Source of the DNA: DATGUP01 sp035301265
GTDB lineage: Bacteria; Bacillota; Bacilli; Bacillales; Amphibacillaceae
Reading direction: 5' to 3'
Assembly: GCA_035301265.1 (NCBI GenBank)
Contig: DATGUP010000008.1
Span: 207,077-271,076, forward strand
Length of the DNA stretch: 64,000 nt
The first letter of the stretch is position 1. Every line of letters begins with the position of its first letter. The notes beneath the pieces were generated by a model that saw only the letters and a list, made by a program, of their open reading frames with translations, searched no databases and was not told the DNA's origin. The position numbers were made by a program, and so were the translations under genes. Below are positions 33,447-42,859 of the stretch, piece after piece.

Positions 33447-36323
33447 ATGTCAAGTAAATCCATTACGATTCAAGGAGCTCGAGTACACAATCTACAAAAT
33501 ATTGATGTAACCATCCCGAAAAACAACCTTGTCGTCATGACAGGGTTGTCCGGATCGGGAAAATCATCACTTGCCTTCGATACGATTTATGCAGAAGGAC
33601 AGCGACGCTACGTCGAATCGCTTTCGGCATATGCGCGTCAATTTCTCGGCCAGATGGATAAACCCGACGTCGATGCGATTGAAGGATTGTCACCAGCCAT
33701 ATCGATTGATCAAAAGACAACGAGTCAAAATCCGCGCTCAACCGTCGGGACGGTTACGGAAATTTACGATTACTTACGCCTTTTATACGCACGCATTGGG
33801 CGTCCGACGTGTCCGAAACACGGCGTTGAAATTACATCCCAAACCGTCCAGCAAATGGTCGATCGCATTTTAGAATACCCGGAGCGAACGAAAATCCAAA
33901 TTCTCGCCCCTGTTGTTTCCGGCCGTAAAGGCGAACACGTGAAAACGTTGGAAAAATTGAAACGAGAAGGTTATGTCCGCATACGAGTCGATAAAGAAAT
34001 GCGTGAAGTGACAGAAGAGATTAAGCTGGACAAAAATAAAAAACATTCGATTGAAGTCGTTGTTGACCGGATTATTGTGAAGAAAGGTGTCGCTGGTCGC
34101 CTAAGCGATTCGATTGAAACGGCACTGGAGCTCGGCGAAGGAAAAGTGATCGTTGACATTATAGATGGCGAGGAACTGTTGTTTAACGAGCATCACGCTT
34201 GTCCGATTTGCGGATTTTCCATCGGCGAATTGGAACCGCGTATGTTTTCATTTAACAGTCCGTATGGGGCTTGTCCGACGTGCGATGGCATAGGAAAAAA
34301 CTTGGAGGTTGATATCGATCTTGTCATTCCCGATTGGAATAAAACGTTAAAAGAACATGCCATCGCTGCTTGGGAGCCGATCAGCTCGCAATATTACCCC
34401 CAATTGCTTCAAAGTGTCTGTCAACATTATGGAATTGATATGAATACACCTGTCAAAGATTTGCCTAAGGAACAATTAGATAAAATTTTATACGGAAGTG
34501 GCGAGGAAAAAATTCGTTTCCGCTATGTGAATGATTTTGGTAAGGTTCATGACAACATGATTCATTTTGAAGGCGTTATGAACAATATTGCACGCCGGTA
34601 TCGGGAGACGTCTTCTGATTTTACCCGGGAACATCTCGGAAAATTTATGGCTCAGAAAAATTGTCCGGCATGTCACGGCCATCGACTTAAAGAAGAAGCG
34701 CTCGCTGTTCGAATCAATGGTAAGCACATTAGTGCGGTTACCGATTTATCGATTAAAGAGGCGCAAACATTTTTTAAGCAATTGAAGTTAACGGAAAAAG
34801 AAGCGCAAATCGCTCAGATGATTTTAAAGGAAATTTACGATCGTCTTGAATTTTTGCATAACGTCGGTCTTGATTATTTGACTTTGTCGCGTTCGGCAGG
34901 TACTCTTTCCGGCGGGGAAGCGCAGCGGATTCGCTTAGCGACACAGATCGGTTCCGCCTTGACAGGTGTGTTGTATGTCCTAGATGAGCCGTCGATAGGG
35001 TTGCATCAACGGGATAATGAACGCTTGATTCATACGTTAAAAAGCATGCGTGATTTAGGAAATACGTTGATTGTCGTTGAACATGATGAAGATACGATGC
35101 GCGCAGCTGATTGGCTCGTCGATATCGGACCAGGTGCGGGGGATCATGGCGGACATATTGTCGCAAGCGGTCCACCAAAAGACGTCATGCAAGATAAACA
35201 CTCGCTTACTGGGCAATATTTAGCAGGCAAAAGATTTATTCCGCTTCCGGCTAAACGACGTAAACCCGACAACCGGTATATTGAAATAAAAGGAGCAGCG
35301 GAAAACAACTTGAAGCATGTCGACGTTAAGTTTCCGATTGGTCTCTTGAATGTAGTTACCGGTGTATCTGGTTCAGGAAAGAGTACACTCGTCAATGATA
35401 TTTTGCACAAAGCGCTCGCTAAAGAGTTGCATCGCAGTAAAGAGAAACCGGGTAAATACGATAAGATCAAGGGAGTCGAGCATATTGAAAAAGTGATTGA
35501 TATCGATCAGTCTCCGATCGGCCGGACACCTCGCTCCAATCCAGCCACATATACGAGCTTGTTTGATGATATTCGTGAAGTGTTTGCTCAGACAAACGAA
35601 GCAAAAGTACGCGGGTATAAAAAAGGACGCTTCAGTTTCAATGTGAAAGGTGGCCGTTGTGAAGCATGTCGCGGCGATGGAATTATTAAAATTGAAATGC
35701 ATTTTTTACCGGACGTTTATGTACCGTGTGAAGTATGCCACGGCAAGCGGTATAATCGAGAAACATTAGAGGTCAAATATAAAGGTAAAAACATTGCCGA
35801 TGTGTTGGAAATGCGCGTGGAAGAAGCATTGGACTTTTTTGGCAATATCCCGAAAATCAAGCGAAAATTGCAGACGATTGCCGATGTTGGTCTGGGATAT
35901 ATTAAACTCGGCCAGCCTGCGACGACATTGTCAGGAGGGGAAGCGCAACGTGTTAAGCTTGCGAGTGAATTGCGCAAGCGGTCAAATGGTAAATCACTCT
36001 ATATTTTAGATGAGCCGACAACAGGTTTGCACACCGATGATATCAAGCGGTTAATGGATGTTTTACAACGGATTGTTGACAATGGTGATACGGTTGTCAT
36101 TATCGAACATAATCTCGATGTGATTAAAACCGCTGATCACATTATTGACCTCGGCCCTGAGGGTGGTGACGGCGGCGGTGAAATCATCGCTACAGGAACA
36201 CCTGAAGCTATTGCGGCTAAGGCGCATTCGTATACGGGACGTTATTTACAGCCGGTGCTCGAACGCGATCGGAAGCGGACAGAGGAAGCTCTTGCAAGGA
36301 AGGAAGAAGCAAGCGCCAGATAG
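33447..36323 (+). CDS. uvrA: Excinuclease ABC subunit A
   Basis: Dimeric ABC ATPase that detects DNA lesions and loads UvrB. Two Walker A motifs (GLSGSGKSSLAFDT near 30 and GVSGSGKSTLVNDI near 640), two signatures (TLSGGEAQRIRLATQIG and TLSGGEAQRVKLASEL), zinc modules (CPICGFSIGELEPRMFSFN with CPTC, and CEACRGDGIIKIEMHFLPDV with CEVCHGKR). 958 residues, normal. Ends in a charged tail. Confidence 0.98.
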   Translation: MSSKSITIQGARVHNLQNIDVTIPKNNLVVMTGLSGSGKSSLAFDTIYAEGQRRYVESLSAYARQFLGQMDKPDVDAIEGLSPAISIDQKTTSQNPRSTVGTVTEIYDYLRLLYARIGRPTCPKHGVEITSQTVQQMVDRILEYPERTKIQILAPVVSGRKGEHVKTLEKLKREGYVRIRVDKEMREVTEEIKLDKNKKHSIEVVVDRIIVKKGVAGRLSDSIETALELGEGKVIVDIIDGEELLFNEHHACPICGFSIGELEPRMFSFNSPYGACPTCDGIGKNLEVDIDLVIPDWNKTLKEHAIAAWEPISSQYYPQLLQSVCQHYGIDMNTPVKDLPKEQLDKILYGSGEEKIRFRYVNDFGKVHDNMIHFEGVMNNIARRYRETSSDFTREHLGKFMAQKNCPACHGHRLKEEALAVRINGKHISAVTDLSIKEAQTFFKQLKLTEKEAQIAQMILKEIYDRLEFLHNVGLDYLTLSRSAGTLSGGEAQRIRLATQIGSALTGVLYVLDEPSIGLHQRDNERLIHTLKSMRDLGNTLIVVEHDEDTMRAADWLVDIGPGAGDHGGHIVASGPPKDVMQDKHSLTGQYLAGKRFIPLPAKRRKPDNRYIEIKGAAENNLKHVDVKFPIGLLNVVTGVSGSGKSTLVNDILHKALAKELHRSKEKPGKYDKIKGVEHIEKVIDIDQSPIGRTPRSNPATYTSLFDDIREVFAQTNEAKVRGYKKGRFSFNVKGGRCEACRGDGIIKIEMHFLPDVYVPCEVCHGKRYNRETLEVKYKGKNIADVLEMRVEEALDFFGNIPKIKRKLQTIADVGLGYIKLGQPATTLSGGEAQRVKLASELRKRSNGKSLYILDEPTTGLHTDDIKRLMDVLQRIVDNGDTVVIIEHNLDVIKTADHIIDLGPEGGDGGGEIIATGTPEAIAAKAHSYTGRYLQPVLERDRKRTEEALARKEEASAR

Positions 36324-36335
36324 TATACAGCTATG

Positions 36336-36370
36336 AGCAAGCAGCCTACTACCATGGGGCGGCTTGCTTA
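36336..36370 (+). terminator. Probable terminator after uvrBA
   Basis: AGCAAGC-A-GCC (36336-36346) against GGC-G-GCTTGCT (36358-36368), one internal mismatch, tail TATTTAT. The tail is poor. Confidence 0.5.
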
Positions 36371-36499
36371 TTTATCATAGGCCGGTAGTTCTCTAGGCTG
36401 ACTCGTTTTCGTCTTGCTAAGAAAATAAGTACATTATTTTTGACGGTTTTTCGTCATTTCGGTAAGGTAAAAAGAGAAGAAAACAGGGAGGAATGACGA

Positions 36500-36853
36500 A
36501 TGGAGCCCATCGATATGCATCGGGTACAGGAAATATTAGACACTTTCGTCAATAAAGATGTGTATATACATATTGAGACGACAAATGGTGCTTATGCCAG
36601 TCATTTTGATCATCGAGCATACAATGTCGGTGCATACGTCCGCAATGCTAAAGTTAGGTTTTCGCGTGCTAAGCTTGTCGGAAATGGCAACGTGTACCGG
36701 GCAGGACTGAAAATGGCTGATGGTTGGATTTATGCCGAAGGGCTGACGGATTGGACGATGCATGACGATACAAAACTGCTTTTGGCCGGTCATGATCGTG
36801 AAGGACGGCTTATGGTTTCCTTGCAGATTGGCACAACGCCATTCGATCATTAA
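36500..36853 (+). CDS. yojF: YojF family protein (DUF1806)
   Basis: Small soluble protein of the YojF family, 117 residues, always found next to the deacetylase gene bshB2 in Bacillaceae. Recognised by its pattern VQEILDTFVNKDVYIHIETT, NVGAYVRNAKVRFSRAKLVG and GLTDWTMHDDTKLL. Molecular role unknown; the strict pairing suggests a link with bacillithiol metabolism. RBS GGGAGG. Confidence 0.88.
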   Translation: MEPIDMHRVQEILDTFVNKDVYIHIETTNGAYASHFDHRAYNVGAYVRNAKVRFSRAKLVGNGNVYRAGLKMADGWIYAEGLTDWTMHDDTKLLLAGHDREGRLMVSLQIGTTPFDH

Positions 36854-36894
36854 CATTTTTGGATCTGAATAATTAGAATAGAAAGGTGAGAGGC

Positions 36895-37566
36895 ATGGAA
36901 AAACACGTTGTTATCATCTATCCGCATCCTGATGATGAGTCGTTCGGTGCAGCTGGTACGATTACTCAATTCCGTCGACAGGGGATTCCGGTGACGTACT
37001 TATGCGGAACACTTGGGGAAATGGGCCGAAATATGGGTCATCCGCCGTTTGCCAACCGGGAAACTTTGCCGGAGATCCGTAAAAAGGAACTGCGCAAAGC
37101 TTGCGAAATACTCGATATTGATTTGCGGCTTCTTGGCTACCGAGATAAAACGATTGAATTTGAAGATCGCCGGGAGGTAGCCCTTCGCTTAAAGGAACAC
37201 CTCGATGCGATCCAGCCGACGCTTGTGATTACGCATTATCCAGACTATGCCGTTCATCCTGATCATAACGCATACGGTGCTGCAGCGATTGAAGCTGTCG
37301 GTATGATGGCGCCGGATACGCGTCCGGAAGTTTGGGCGCAAGCGATTGCCAACAATCATGTAGATGTGCTCGGAAAACCGGATATCGTCAATGATATTGA
37401 AGATGTGCTCGATACGAAGGTGAAAGCCATTTTAGCACATCGATCGCAGGCGAGTGGTATACTCGATTTGTACCATAGCGAAGACGGGATGCCTGTTGAT
37501 GTCAAGGAAGAGACAAAGCGCAATCTTGGTCAAGAGAGCTTTTACATTTGGCGGTATGAAAATTAA
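36895..37566 (+). CDS. bshB2: Bacillithiol biosynthesis deacetylase BshB2
   Basis: LmbE/PIG-L zinc deacetylase that removes acetate from GlcNAc-malate, second step of bacillithiol synthesis. N-terminal metal motif YPHPDDESFG (HPDDE), CGTLGEMGRNMG, and YPDYAVHPDHNAYG with the third metal histidine (H-x-D-H). ATG 36895 after GAAAGGTGAG; the frame opens at 36886 within that site. 223 residues. Second gene after yojF. Confidence 0.92.
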   Translation: MEKHVVIIYPHPDDESFGAAGTITQFRRQGIPVTYLCGTLGEMGRNMGHPPFANRETLPEIRKKELRKACEILDIDLRLLGYRDKTIEFEDRREVALRLKEHLDAIQPTLVITHYPDYAVHPDHNAYGAAAIEAVGMMAPDTRPEVWAQAIANNHVDVLGKPDIVNDIEDVLDTKVKAILAHRSQASGILDLYHSEDGMPVDVKEETKRNLGQESFYIWRYEN

Positions 37567-37596
37567 CGGTAAGAACCGTATGAAGGGACTGTTTGA

Positions 37597-37794
37597 ATGG
37601 TTAAACGTCTTTATCGTTCCGAATCGGATCGGATGGTGGCCGGAGTGCTCGGTGGATTGGCCACGTATTTCAACATCGATTCGACAATCGTGCGCTTGTT
37701 GTTTATAGTCGGTTTATTCATGAGCGTATTCGCATTAACTTTGTTTTATCTAGCAGCGGTTATTATTATTCCAAATGAAGGAGACATACATTAA
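37597..37794 (+). CDS. yvlC: PspC-domain membrane protein YvlC
   Basis: 65-residue PspC-family protein: cytoplasmic head KRLYRSESDRMVAGVLGGLA, then one membrane helix (LLFIVGLFMSVFALTLFYL). Related to stress-envelope proteins; in B. subtilis yvlC lies in a SigW-type operon. Immediately followed by yvlD. Confidence 0.88.
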   Translation: MVKRLYRSESDRMVAGVLGGLATYFNIDSTIVRLLFIVGLFMSVFALTLFYLAAVIIIPNEGDIH

Positions 37795-38151
37795 ATGGTC
37801 GGCCGTTGGCTCATGTCACTTGTACTGAATGCGATCGCATTGATTGTTACAGCACAGTTATTTGCAGGATTTCACCTTGAAGGATTTCAGTGGGCTTTGT
37901 TGGCTAGCGCGATTCTAGCCGTATTGAATACGATTGTTAAGCCGATTCTTTTATTTTTGACTTTACCGATTACGTTTGTCACGCTCGGATTATTTTTATT
38001 CGTCATTAATGCGGTAACACTATGGATGACCCAAGCATTGATGGGGGATGTCTTTACCATCGATTCTTTTGGAACGGCGATCATGGCAGCGATCATCATT
38101 TCCATTTTAAATGCTTTATTGCAAAAGCTTATGAAAGATATCGTTCGCTAA
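37795..38151 (+). CDS. yvlD: Phage-holin family IV membrane protein YvlD
   Basis: 118 residues with four predicted membrane helices (MSLVLNAIALIVTAQLFAGF, WALLASAILAVLN, TLPITFVTLGLFLFVINAV, AIMAAIIISILNALLQ). The PF04020 pattern LNTIVKPILLFLTLPIT is clear. Role unknown. It starts directly at the yvlC stop, as in B. subtilis. Confidence 0.88.
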   Translation: MVGRWLMSLVLNAIALIVTAQLFAGFHLEGFQWALLASAILAVLNTIVKPILLFLTLPITFVTLGLFLFVINAVTLWMTQALMGDVFTIDSFGTAIMAAIIISILNALLQKLMKDIVR

Positions 38152-38197
38152 AAGCCGTAATTGCTGTGAAAGTCTTGCAGATAAGCGTATTTAAATA

Positions 38198-38206
38198 TGC
38201 TACAAT
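38198..38206 (+). promoter_or_regulatory. Extended -10 promoter of hprK
   Basis: TGCTACAAT: -10 TACAAT (38201-38206) with TG extension. A TTGCAG 20 bases upstream is too far for a good -35. Confidence 0.4.
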
Positions 38207-38260
38207 AAGGCGTAACTGAACAAAATCAGGCCGATCGATATGTTAAAGGGGAATCGGGTC

Positions 38261-39196
38261 ATGGGAAAAGTGCGTACACAAGATTTGCTTGATAATTTTA
38301 ATTTAAAGCTAGTTGCCGGAAAAGATGGAGTGCATCGGGAAATTATCACGAGCGATCTTCACCGTCCAGGAATGGAAATGACCGGTTATTTCAAATTTTA
38401 TCCGCGTGAGCGTCTACAGCTGATCGGTCGAACGGAAATGGCCTATTTTCTCGCTTTGTCTGCCGAAGAAAAAAAAGACCGGGCCGAGCGTCTTTGCACG
38501 GATATTACACCAGGTATTGTCATCTCCCGAGGGATGGAAATTCCCGATGAATTGCTCGATGCTGCCAACCGTTCAGGTGTGCCGATTTTACGATCACCGC
38601 GAAAAACAACCCGGGTGATCAGCAGGCTGACGAATTATTTAGAAATGAAATTCGCTCCGTTTACCGCTGTCCACGGTGTGCTTGTTGATGTTTATGGTGT
38701 TGGGGTCTTGATCATTGGTGAGAGCGGCGTCGGCAAAAGTGAAACGGCACTTGAACTTGTTAAACGCGGTCATCGTCTCGTAGCTGATGACAGTGTGGAA
38801 ATTCGCCAGGAAGATTATGATACGTTAATCGGCAATGCTCCGAATTTAATCAAACATTTACTGGAAATACGCGGTCTTGGCATCATCAATGTTATGACAT
38901 TGTTTGGTGCAGGGGCTGTTAGAAATTATAAAAAGATTTCCCTTATTATTAACCTTGAGTTATGGGATGAAACAAAACAGTATGATCGCCTCGGGTTAGA
39001 GGATGAAACCATGCAGATCATGGATGTCAAATTGCCAAAAGCAACGATCCCGGTTCGTCCAGGACGGAACCTTGCCATCATCATCGAAGTAGCGGCGATG
39101 AATTTCCGTCTGAAACGAATGGGTGTCAACGCCGCTGAAGATTTATCCGAACGTTTGGCGACAATGATTGAACATGATCGAGAAGAAATGGATTAG
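38261..39196 (+). CDS. hprK: HPr kinase/phosphorylase
   Basis: Bifunctional enzyme that phosphorylates HPr and Crh on Ser46 and reverses the reaction with phosphate, releasing pyrophosphate; the sensor of Gram-positive catabolite repression. Walker A GESGVGKS at residues 153-160, the conserved ADDSVEIRQED, LEIRGLGIINVMTLFGAGAV signature and C-terminal IPVRPGRNLAIIIEVAAMNF. ATG 38261 after AAAGGGGAA gives MGKVRTQDLL, matching B. subtilis; the frame opens at 38240. 311 residues. First gene of hprK-lgt-yvoD-ppaX. Confidence 0.97.
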   Translation: MGKVRTQDLLDNFNLKLVAGKDGVHREIITSDLHRPGMEMTGYFKFYPRERLQLIGRTEMAYFLALSAEEKKDRAERLCTDITPGIVISRGMEIPDELLDAANRSGVPILRSPRKTTRVISRLTNYLEMKFAPFTAVHGVLVDVYGVGVLIIGESGVGKSETALELVKRGHRLVADDSVEIRQEDYDTLIGNAPNLIKHLLEIRGLGIINVMTLFGAGAVRNYKKISLIINLELWDETKQYDRLGLEDETMQIMDVKLPKATIPVRPGRNLAIIIEVAAMNFRLKRMGVNAAEDLSERLATMIEHDREEMD

Positions 39197-39207
39197 GGGT
39201 GGTTTTT

Positions 39208-40041
39208 TTGACGTGTGATGCACCGACTTTGGATCGCGTTTTTATACAATTCGGGTCGCTGTCGATTTATTGGTACGGTGTTATTATCGCTGCGGGTGCA
39301 TTGATCGGTTTGTTTTTAGCGACGCGGGAAGCGGATCGGCTCGGATTAGACAAAGATTTAATGATTGATTTGCTGATGTTTTCGATTCCGATTGCGATTT
39401 TGTTTGCCCGTATATATTACGTCATCTTTGAATGGGAGCAATATGCTAGTGGACCGTGGTGGAAACCATTGGCGATTTGGGAAGGCGGAATTGCGATCCA
39501 CGGTGCATTGATTGGAGCTGTGCTTACAGCGATTGTTTTTGCCCGTGTCAAAAAAGTCTCTTTCTGGCAAATTGCTGATATTGCTGCACCGAGCCTTATC
39601 TTAGGTCAGGCGATCGGCCGTTGGGGTAATTTCATGAATCAGGAAGCTCACGGCGGAGTCATGTCTGAAGCGGCTTATCAAAACCTTCATCAATACTTGC
39701 CCGATTTCATCATGAATCAAATGTGTATTGACGGGCTATATTATTACCCAACGTTTTTGTATGAATCGATTTGGAACTTATTAGTATTTGTCTTTCTTCT
39801 TGTTTTGCGACGTAAAAATCCGTTACGCGGAGAGTTGTTTTTAAGCTATCTCATTGGTTATTCGATCGGGCGTTTCTTTATTGAAGGGATGCGGACGGAT
39901 AGTTTATATTTGTTTGATTTGCCAATACGCCAAGCACAATTGTTGTCAGTCGTGCTTATTATCGGTGCCATTTTCTTGATTCGATATCGTCGTAAATCCG
40001 GCATTGCCAATAAACATTATGACGGTCAAAAAGTTGTGTAG
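39208..40041 (+). CDS. lgt: Prolipoprotein diacylglyceryl transferase
   Basis: Membrane enzyme that attaches diacylglycerol to the lipobox cysteine, first step of lipoprotein maturation. Seven predicted membrane helices; signature GRWGNFMNQEAHGG near residue 134, YWYGVIIAAGALIG at the start, and FARIYYV. TTG 39208 follows AGGGGTGG by 5 bases and gives an N-terminus exactly as long as in B. subtilis Lgt; the GTG at 39199 lies inside the ribosome site. 277 residues. Confidence 0.95.
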   Translation: MTCDAPTLDRVFIQFGSLSIYWYGVIIAAGALIGLFLATREADRLGLDKDLMIDLLMFSIPIAILFARIYYVIFEWEQYASGPWWKPLAIWEGGIAIHGALIGAVLTAIVFARVKKVSFWQIADIAAPSLILGQAIGRWGNFMNQEAHGGVMSEAAYQNLHQYLPDFIMNQMCIDGLYYYPTFLYESIWNLLVFVFLLVLRRKNPLRGELFLSYLIGYSIGRFFIEGMRTDSLYLFDLPIRQAQLLSVVLIIGAIFLIRYRRKSGIANKHYDGQKVV

Positions 40042-40069
40042 TCCAGGGGAGCAGAAAGAGGGATGTTTG

Positions 40070-41029
40070 TTGAAGGGTATTGCATATCGGGGCTTGCAGC
40101 AAGGATTAAACGTCACATGGACTTTAGGTAAGGTTATTTTTCCGATTACACTGCTTGTAACCATTTTACAATATACGCCCGTATTGCCGTGGATTATGGA
40201 AAAAGTATCGCCCTTAATGGGGTTTATCGGTTTGCCGGGTGAGGCGGCTGTTCCACTCGTATTAGGAAATGCATTGAATTTATATGCCGGGATTGGTGCG
40301 ATTATTTCCTTTGACTTTACAGTAAAAGAAGTTTTTATCATGGCAATCATGCTGTCGTTTTGCCATAATTTATTCATCGAATCGACCGTGGCAGCCAAAG
40401 TCGGCGTGAGCTGGTGGTTGATTTCCGGCATTCGCATGGCATTAGCGCTTACATCCGCTGTGATCATTCATTTGGTTTGGAGCGGCGGAGACGTTCCGGC
40501 ACAATACGGGCTTATTTCCACATCGGAGGAAGAGTTGAACGGATGGGTTGAAATCGCGCTTCAGGCGATGCAGACGGCTGTTATCGCGGTCATTCAATTG
40601 GCATTGATCGTGATTGCGCTGATGATCGTCATGCAATTTTTACGGGAAAAAGGATGGCTCGACCGTTTTTCCAACATGGTCGCCCCGTTTATGCGGTTTC
40701 TTGGCATGGACAAAAATGCATCGACAACGCTTGTTGCCGGTTTAACAATCGGCTTGGCATACGGGGCAGGCTTGATGATTCAGGCGGTCAAAGAAGATGG
40801 CGTGTCAAAGCGGGACATGTATTTAGCTTTGATTTTTCTTGTCTCCTGTCATGCTGTCGTTGAAGATACGCTTGTTTTTCTTCCCTTAGGGATTTCCGTT
40901 TGGCCGCTATTAGTCATCCGCTTGGTGACAGCCATTCTTCTAACAATGGTTGTGGCGTTCGTTTGGCGCCGAAAAGAAACTAAAAAAAGAAAGGATACAG
41001 CAAATGTCCATACATACCGTACTTTTTGA
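40070..41029 (+). CDS. yvoD: Nucleoside-recognition (Gate) domain membrane protein YvoD
   Basis: Two Gate domains, each with the G-x-N pattern (VPLVLGNALNLYAGIGAI; TTLVAGLTIGLAYGAGLMIQ) and HNLFIES / SCHAVVEDTLVF motifs, with about eight membrane helices. Function unknown; the fold is shared with SpmA/SpmB and nucleoside transporters. Of two tandem TTG codons I prefer 40070 (7 bases after AAAGAGGG). 319 residues. Overlaps ppaX by 26 bases. Confidence 0.85.
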   Translation: MKGIAYRGLQQGLNVTWTLGKVIFPITLLVTILQYTPVLPWIMEKVSPLMGFIGLPGEAAVPLVLGNALNLYAGIGAIISFDFTVKEVFIMAIMLSFCHNLFIESTVAAKVGVSWWLISGIRMALALTSAVIIHLVWSGGDVPAQYGLISTSEEELNGWVEIALQAMQTAVIAVIQLALIVIALMIVMQFLREKGWLDRFSNMVAPFMRFLGMDKNASTTLVAGLTIGLAYGAGLMIQAVKEDGVSKRDMYLALIFLVSCHAVVEDTLVFLPLGISVWPLLVIRLVTAILLTMVVAFVWRRKETKKRKDTANVHTYRTF

Positions 41030-41648
41030 CCTTGATGGAACACTCATCGATACGAATGAACTGATCATCGCTTCATTTCAGCATACGTTTGAGCGTTATG
41101 GTCAATCATTTTCACGCGATGAAATCATTGCCTTTAACGGCCCGCCGTTAACCGAGACGTTTAAGCGAATTGATCCGGAACGAGCAGAAGAAATGATTGC
41201 CACATATCGAGAGCATAACGTGTTAAATCACGATCAATATGTTACTGCTTTTCCACATGTTAAAAAGACACTTCGCCGACTGCAAGCGGAAAAGATTCCT
41301 TTAGGTATTGTTACAACCAAACTGCGGAAAATGGTTGATAGGGGTCTGAAGGCAACAGGTTTGGACGGTTTTTTTAAAACAATTATCACTCTAGATGATG
41401 TAGAACATACTAAACCTGATCCTGAACCTGTGCTAAAAGCGATCTCGGCATTGGATGCGGATCCGCCGACGACTTTAATGATCGGTGACAATTACCATGA
41501 CATTGAGGCGGGAAGACGAGCAGGTGTGCAGACAGCTGGTGTGGCATGGTCGTTGAAAGGTGAAGACGTTTTACGAACGTATGAGCCGACCTATATGCTT
41601 CAAGACATGGCTGATTTGTTGGATATTGTAGGGCTAAATGTGTCTTGA
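41004..41648 (+). CDS. ppaX: Pyrophosphatase PpaX
   Basis: HAD-family hydrolase that splits the pyrophosphate made when HprK dephosphorylates HPr-Ser-P. HAD motif I VLFDLDGTLIDT at residues 6-17, motif II in GIVTTK, lysine in HTKPDPEPV and motif IV in MIGDNYHDIEAG. ATG 41004 after AAAGGATAC; 214 residues (216 in B. subtilis). Co-transcribed with hprK, which fits its function. Confidence 0.93.
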   Translation: MSIHTVLFDLDGTLIDTNELIIASFQHTFERYGQSFSRDEIIAFNGPPLTETFKRIDPERAEEMIATYREHNVLNHDQYVTAFPHVKKTLRRLQAEKIPLGIVTTKLRKMVDRGLKATGLDGFFKTIITLDDVEHTKPDPEPVLKAISALDADPPTTLMIGDNYHDIEAGRRAGVQTAGVAWSLKGEDVLRTYEPTYMLQDMADLLDIVGLNVS

Positions 41649-41690
41649 TCAATCCGACTGTTCTGATACCGTTCATTGGGAGGGTGTGCG

Positions 41691-42221
41691 ATGCGCCGAA
41701 CCGAACGATTTCATGTAGACAAGGCAAACTCATTATGGCAAGTTTATCGTACTGTTTCGTTCTGGAAAGTCGTTAAAAACTTTATCATTATCCAGATTGG
41801 CCGCTATATGCCATTTTTGCCAGTAAAGAACTGGCTGTATCGAACATTTTTGCGCATGAAGGTGGGCAAGCAAACCGCTTTTGCACTGATGGTCATGCCC
41901 GATATTATGTTTCCAGAAAAAATTTCTGTCGGCCATAATACGATCATCGGTTATAATACGACCATTTTAGCTCATGAATATTTAATCAAAGAATATCGGA
42001 TCGGTTCTGTTACAATCGGCAATAATGTGATGATCGGCGCTAATTCAACGATTTTACCTGGTGTATCTATCGGTGATGGGGCAGTCGTTTCGGCGGGGAC
42101 GTTAGTGCATAAAAATGTACCTCCCGGTGTGTTTGTTGGCGGGAATCCAATGAAAGTGATCTATACGACAGAAGCGAAGCAAAAACGGGAACTAGACAGG
42201 GCGACAACAAAGTTCGAATAA
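41691..42221 (+). CDS. yvoF: Hexapeptide-repeat acetyltransferase YvoF
   Basis: Left-handed beta-helix acyltransferase with hexapeptide repeats (VGHNTIIGYNTTILAHEYL, IGNNVMIGANSTILPGVSIG, AVVSAGTLVHKNVPPG) and the terminal GNPMKVI. The acceptor is unknown. ATG 41691 after GGGAGGGTG; 176 residues. Last gene of the hprK cluster. Confidence 0.88.
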   Translation: MRRTERFHVDKANSLWQVYRTVSFWKVVKNFIIIQIGRYMPFLPVKNWLYRTFLRMKVGKQTAFALMVMPDIMFPEKISVGHNTIIGYNTTILAHEYLIKEYRIGSVTIGNNVMIGANSTILPGVSIGDGAVVSAGTLVHKNVPPGVFVGGNPMKVIYTTEAKQKRELDRATTKFE

Positions 42222-42283
42222 CGGTATAGGACAAGGCATATGTTGGCTACAAAGAATAGCAATCAGTCAGGACGGTGAATGCA

Positions 42284-42823
42284 ATGGATGTTCCAAGTGG
42301 AATCATCCCGGCGATTCGCAGGATGAAAGATTTCGAAAAAGCATTGGCAACAAACCATGAAACGCTCGTTTTTTTAGAAACAAGACTTTCCCAGCTCAAA
42401 AGCATCGTCGATTATACGAAGCGAGCCAATAAAAAGGTGCTCATCCACTTTGACTTAATTCAAGGATTGAAGGCAGATGAATACGGGATGGAGTTTTTAA
42501 TCCGTGACATCAAGCCTGACGGTATTCTGTCAACCCGGGGCAATGTCATTCGTCTTGCTAAAAAGCATCAACTGCTCGCCATCCAGCGCATGTTTTTATT
42601 GGACAGCCAAGCATTGGAACAAAATTTAAAATTCGTTTATCGTTTTCAACCCGATTGTATTGAAGTTTTGCCGGGTGTGATACCGACGGTTATCTCGCAG
42701 ATTCAAAAAGATACGGATATCCCGATTATCGCTGGCGGCTTGGTGAGAGAAAAAGAAGAAGCAACGTCGGCATTACAAGCCGGTGCTGTTGCTGTTTCAA
42801 CCTCAAACAGCGAATTATGGTAG
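42284..42823 (+). CDS. glpP: Glycerol uptake operon antiterminator GlpP
   Basis: TIM-barrel-like RNA-binding antiterminator that, with glycerol-3-phosphate, prevents termination in glp leaders. Family motifs: GIIPAIRRMKDFEKAL, KVLIHFDLIQGLKADEYGMEFL, PDGILSTRGNVI, KKHQLLAIQRMFLLDS and the phosphate-binding C-terminus IIAGGLVREKEEATSAL. Start ATG 42284 after GGACGGTGAA. 179 residues. glpK follows after 36 bases; glpF is missing. Confidence 0.95.
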   Translation: MDVPSGIIPAIRRMKDFEKALATNHETLVFLETRLSQLKSIVDYTKRANKKVLIHFDLIQGLKADEYGMEFLIRDIKPDGILSTRGNVIRLAKKHQLLAIQRMFLLDSQALEQNLKFVYRFQPDCIEVLPGVIPTVISQIQKDTDIPIIAGGLVREKEEATSALQAGAVAVSTSNSELW

Positions 42824-42859
42824 TCGGAAAACAAGGAAAAATTTATTGGAGGGTTAAAT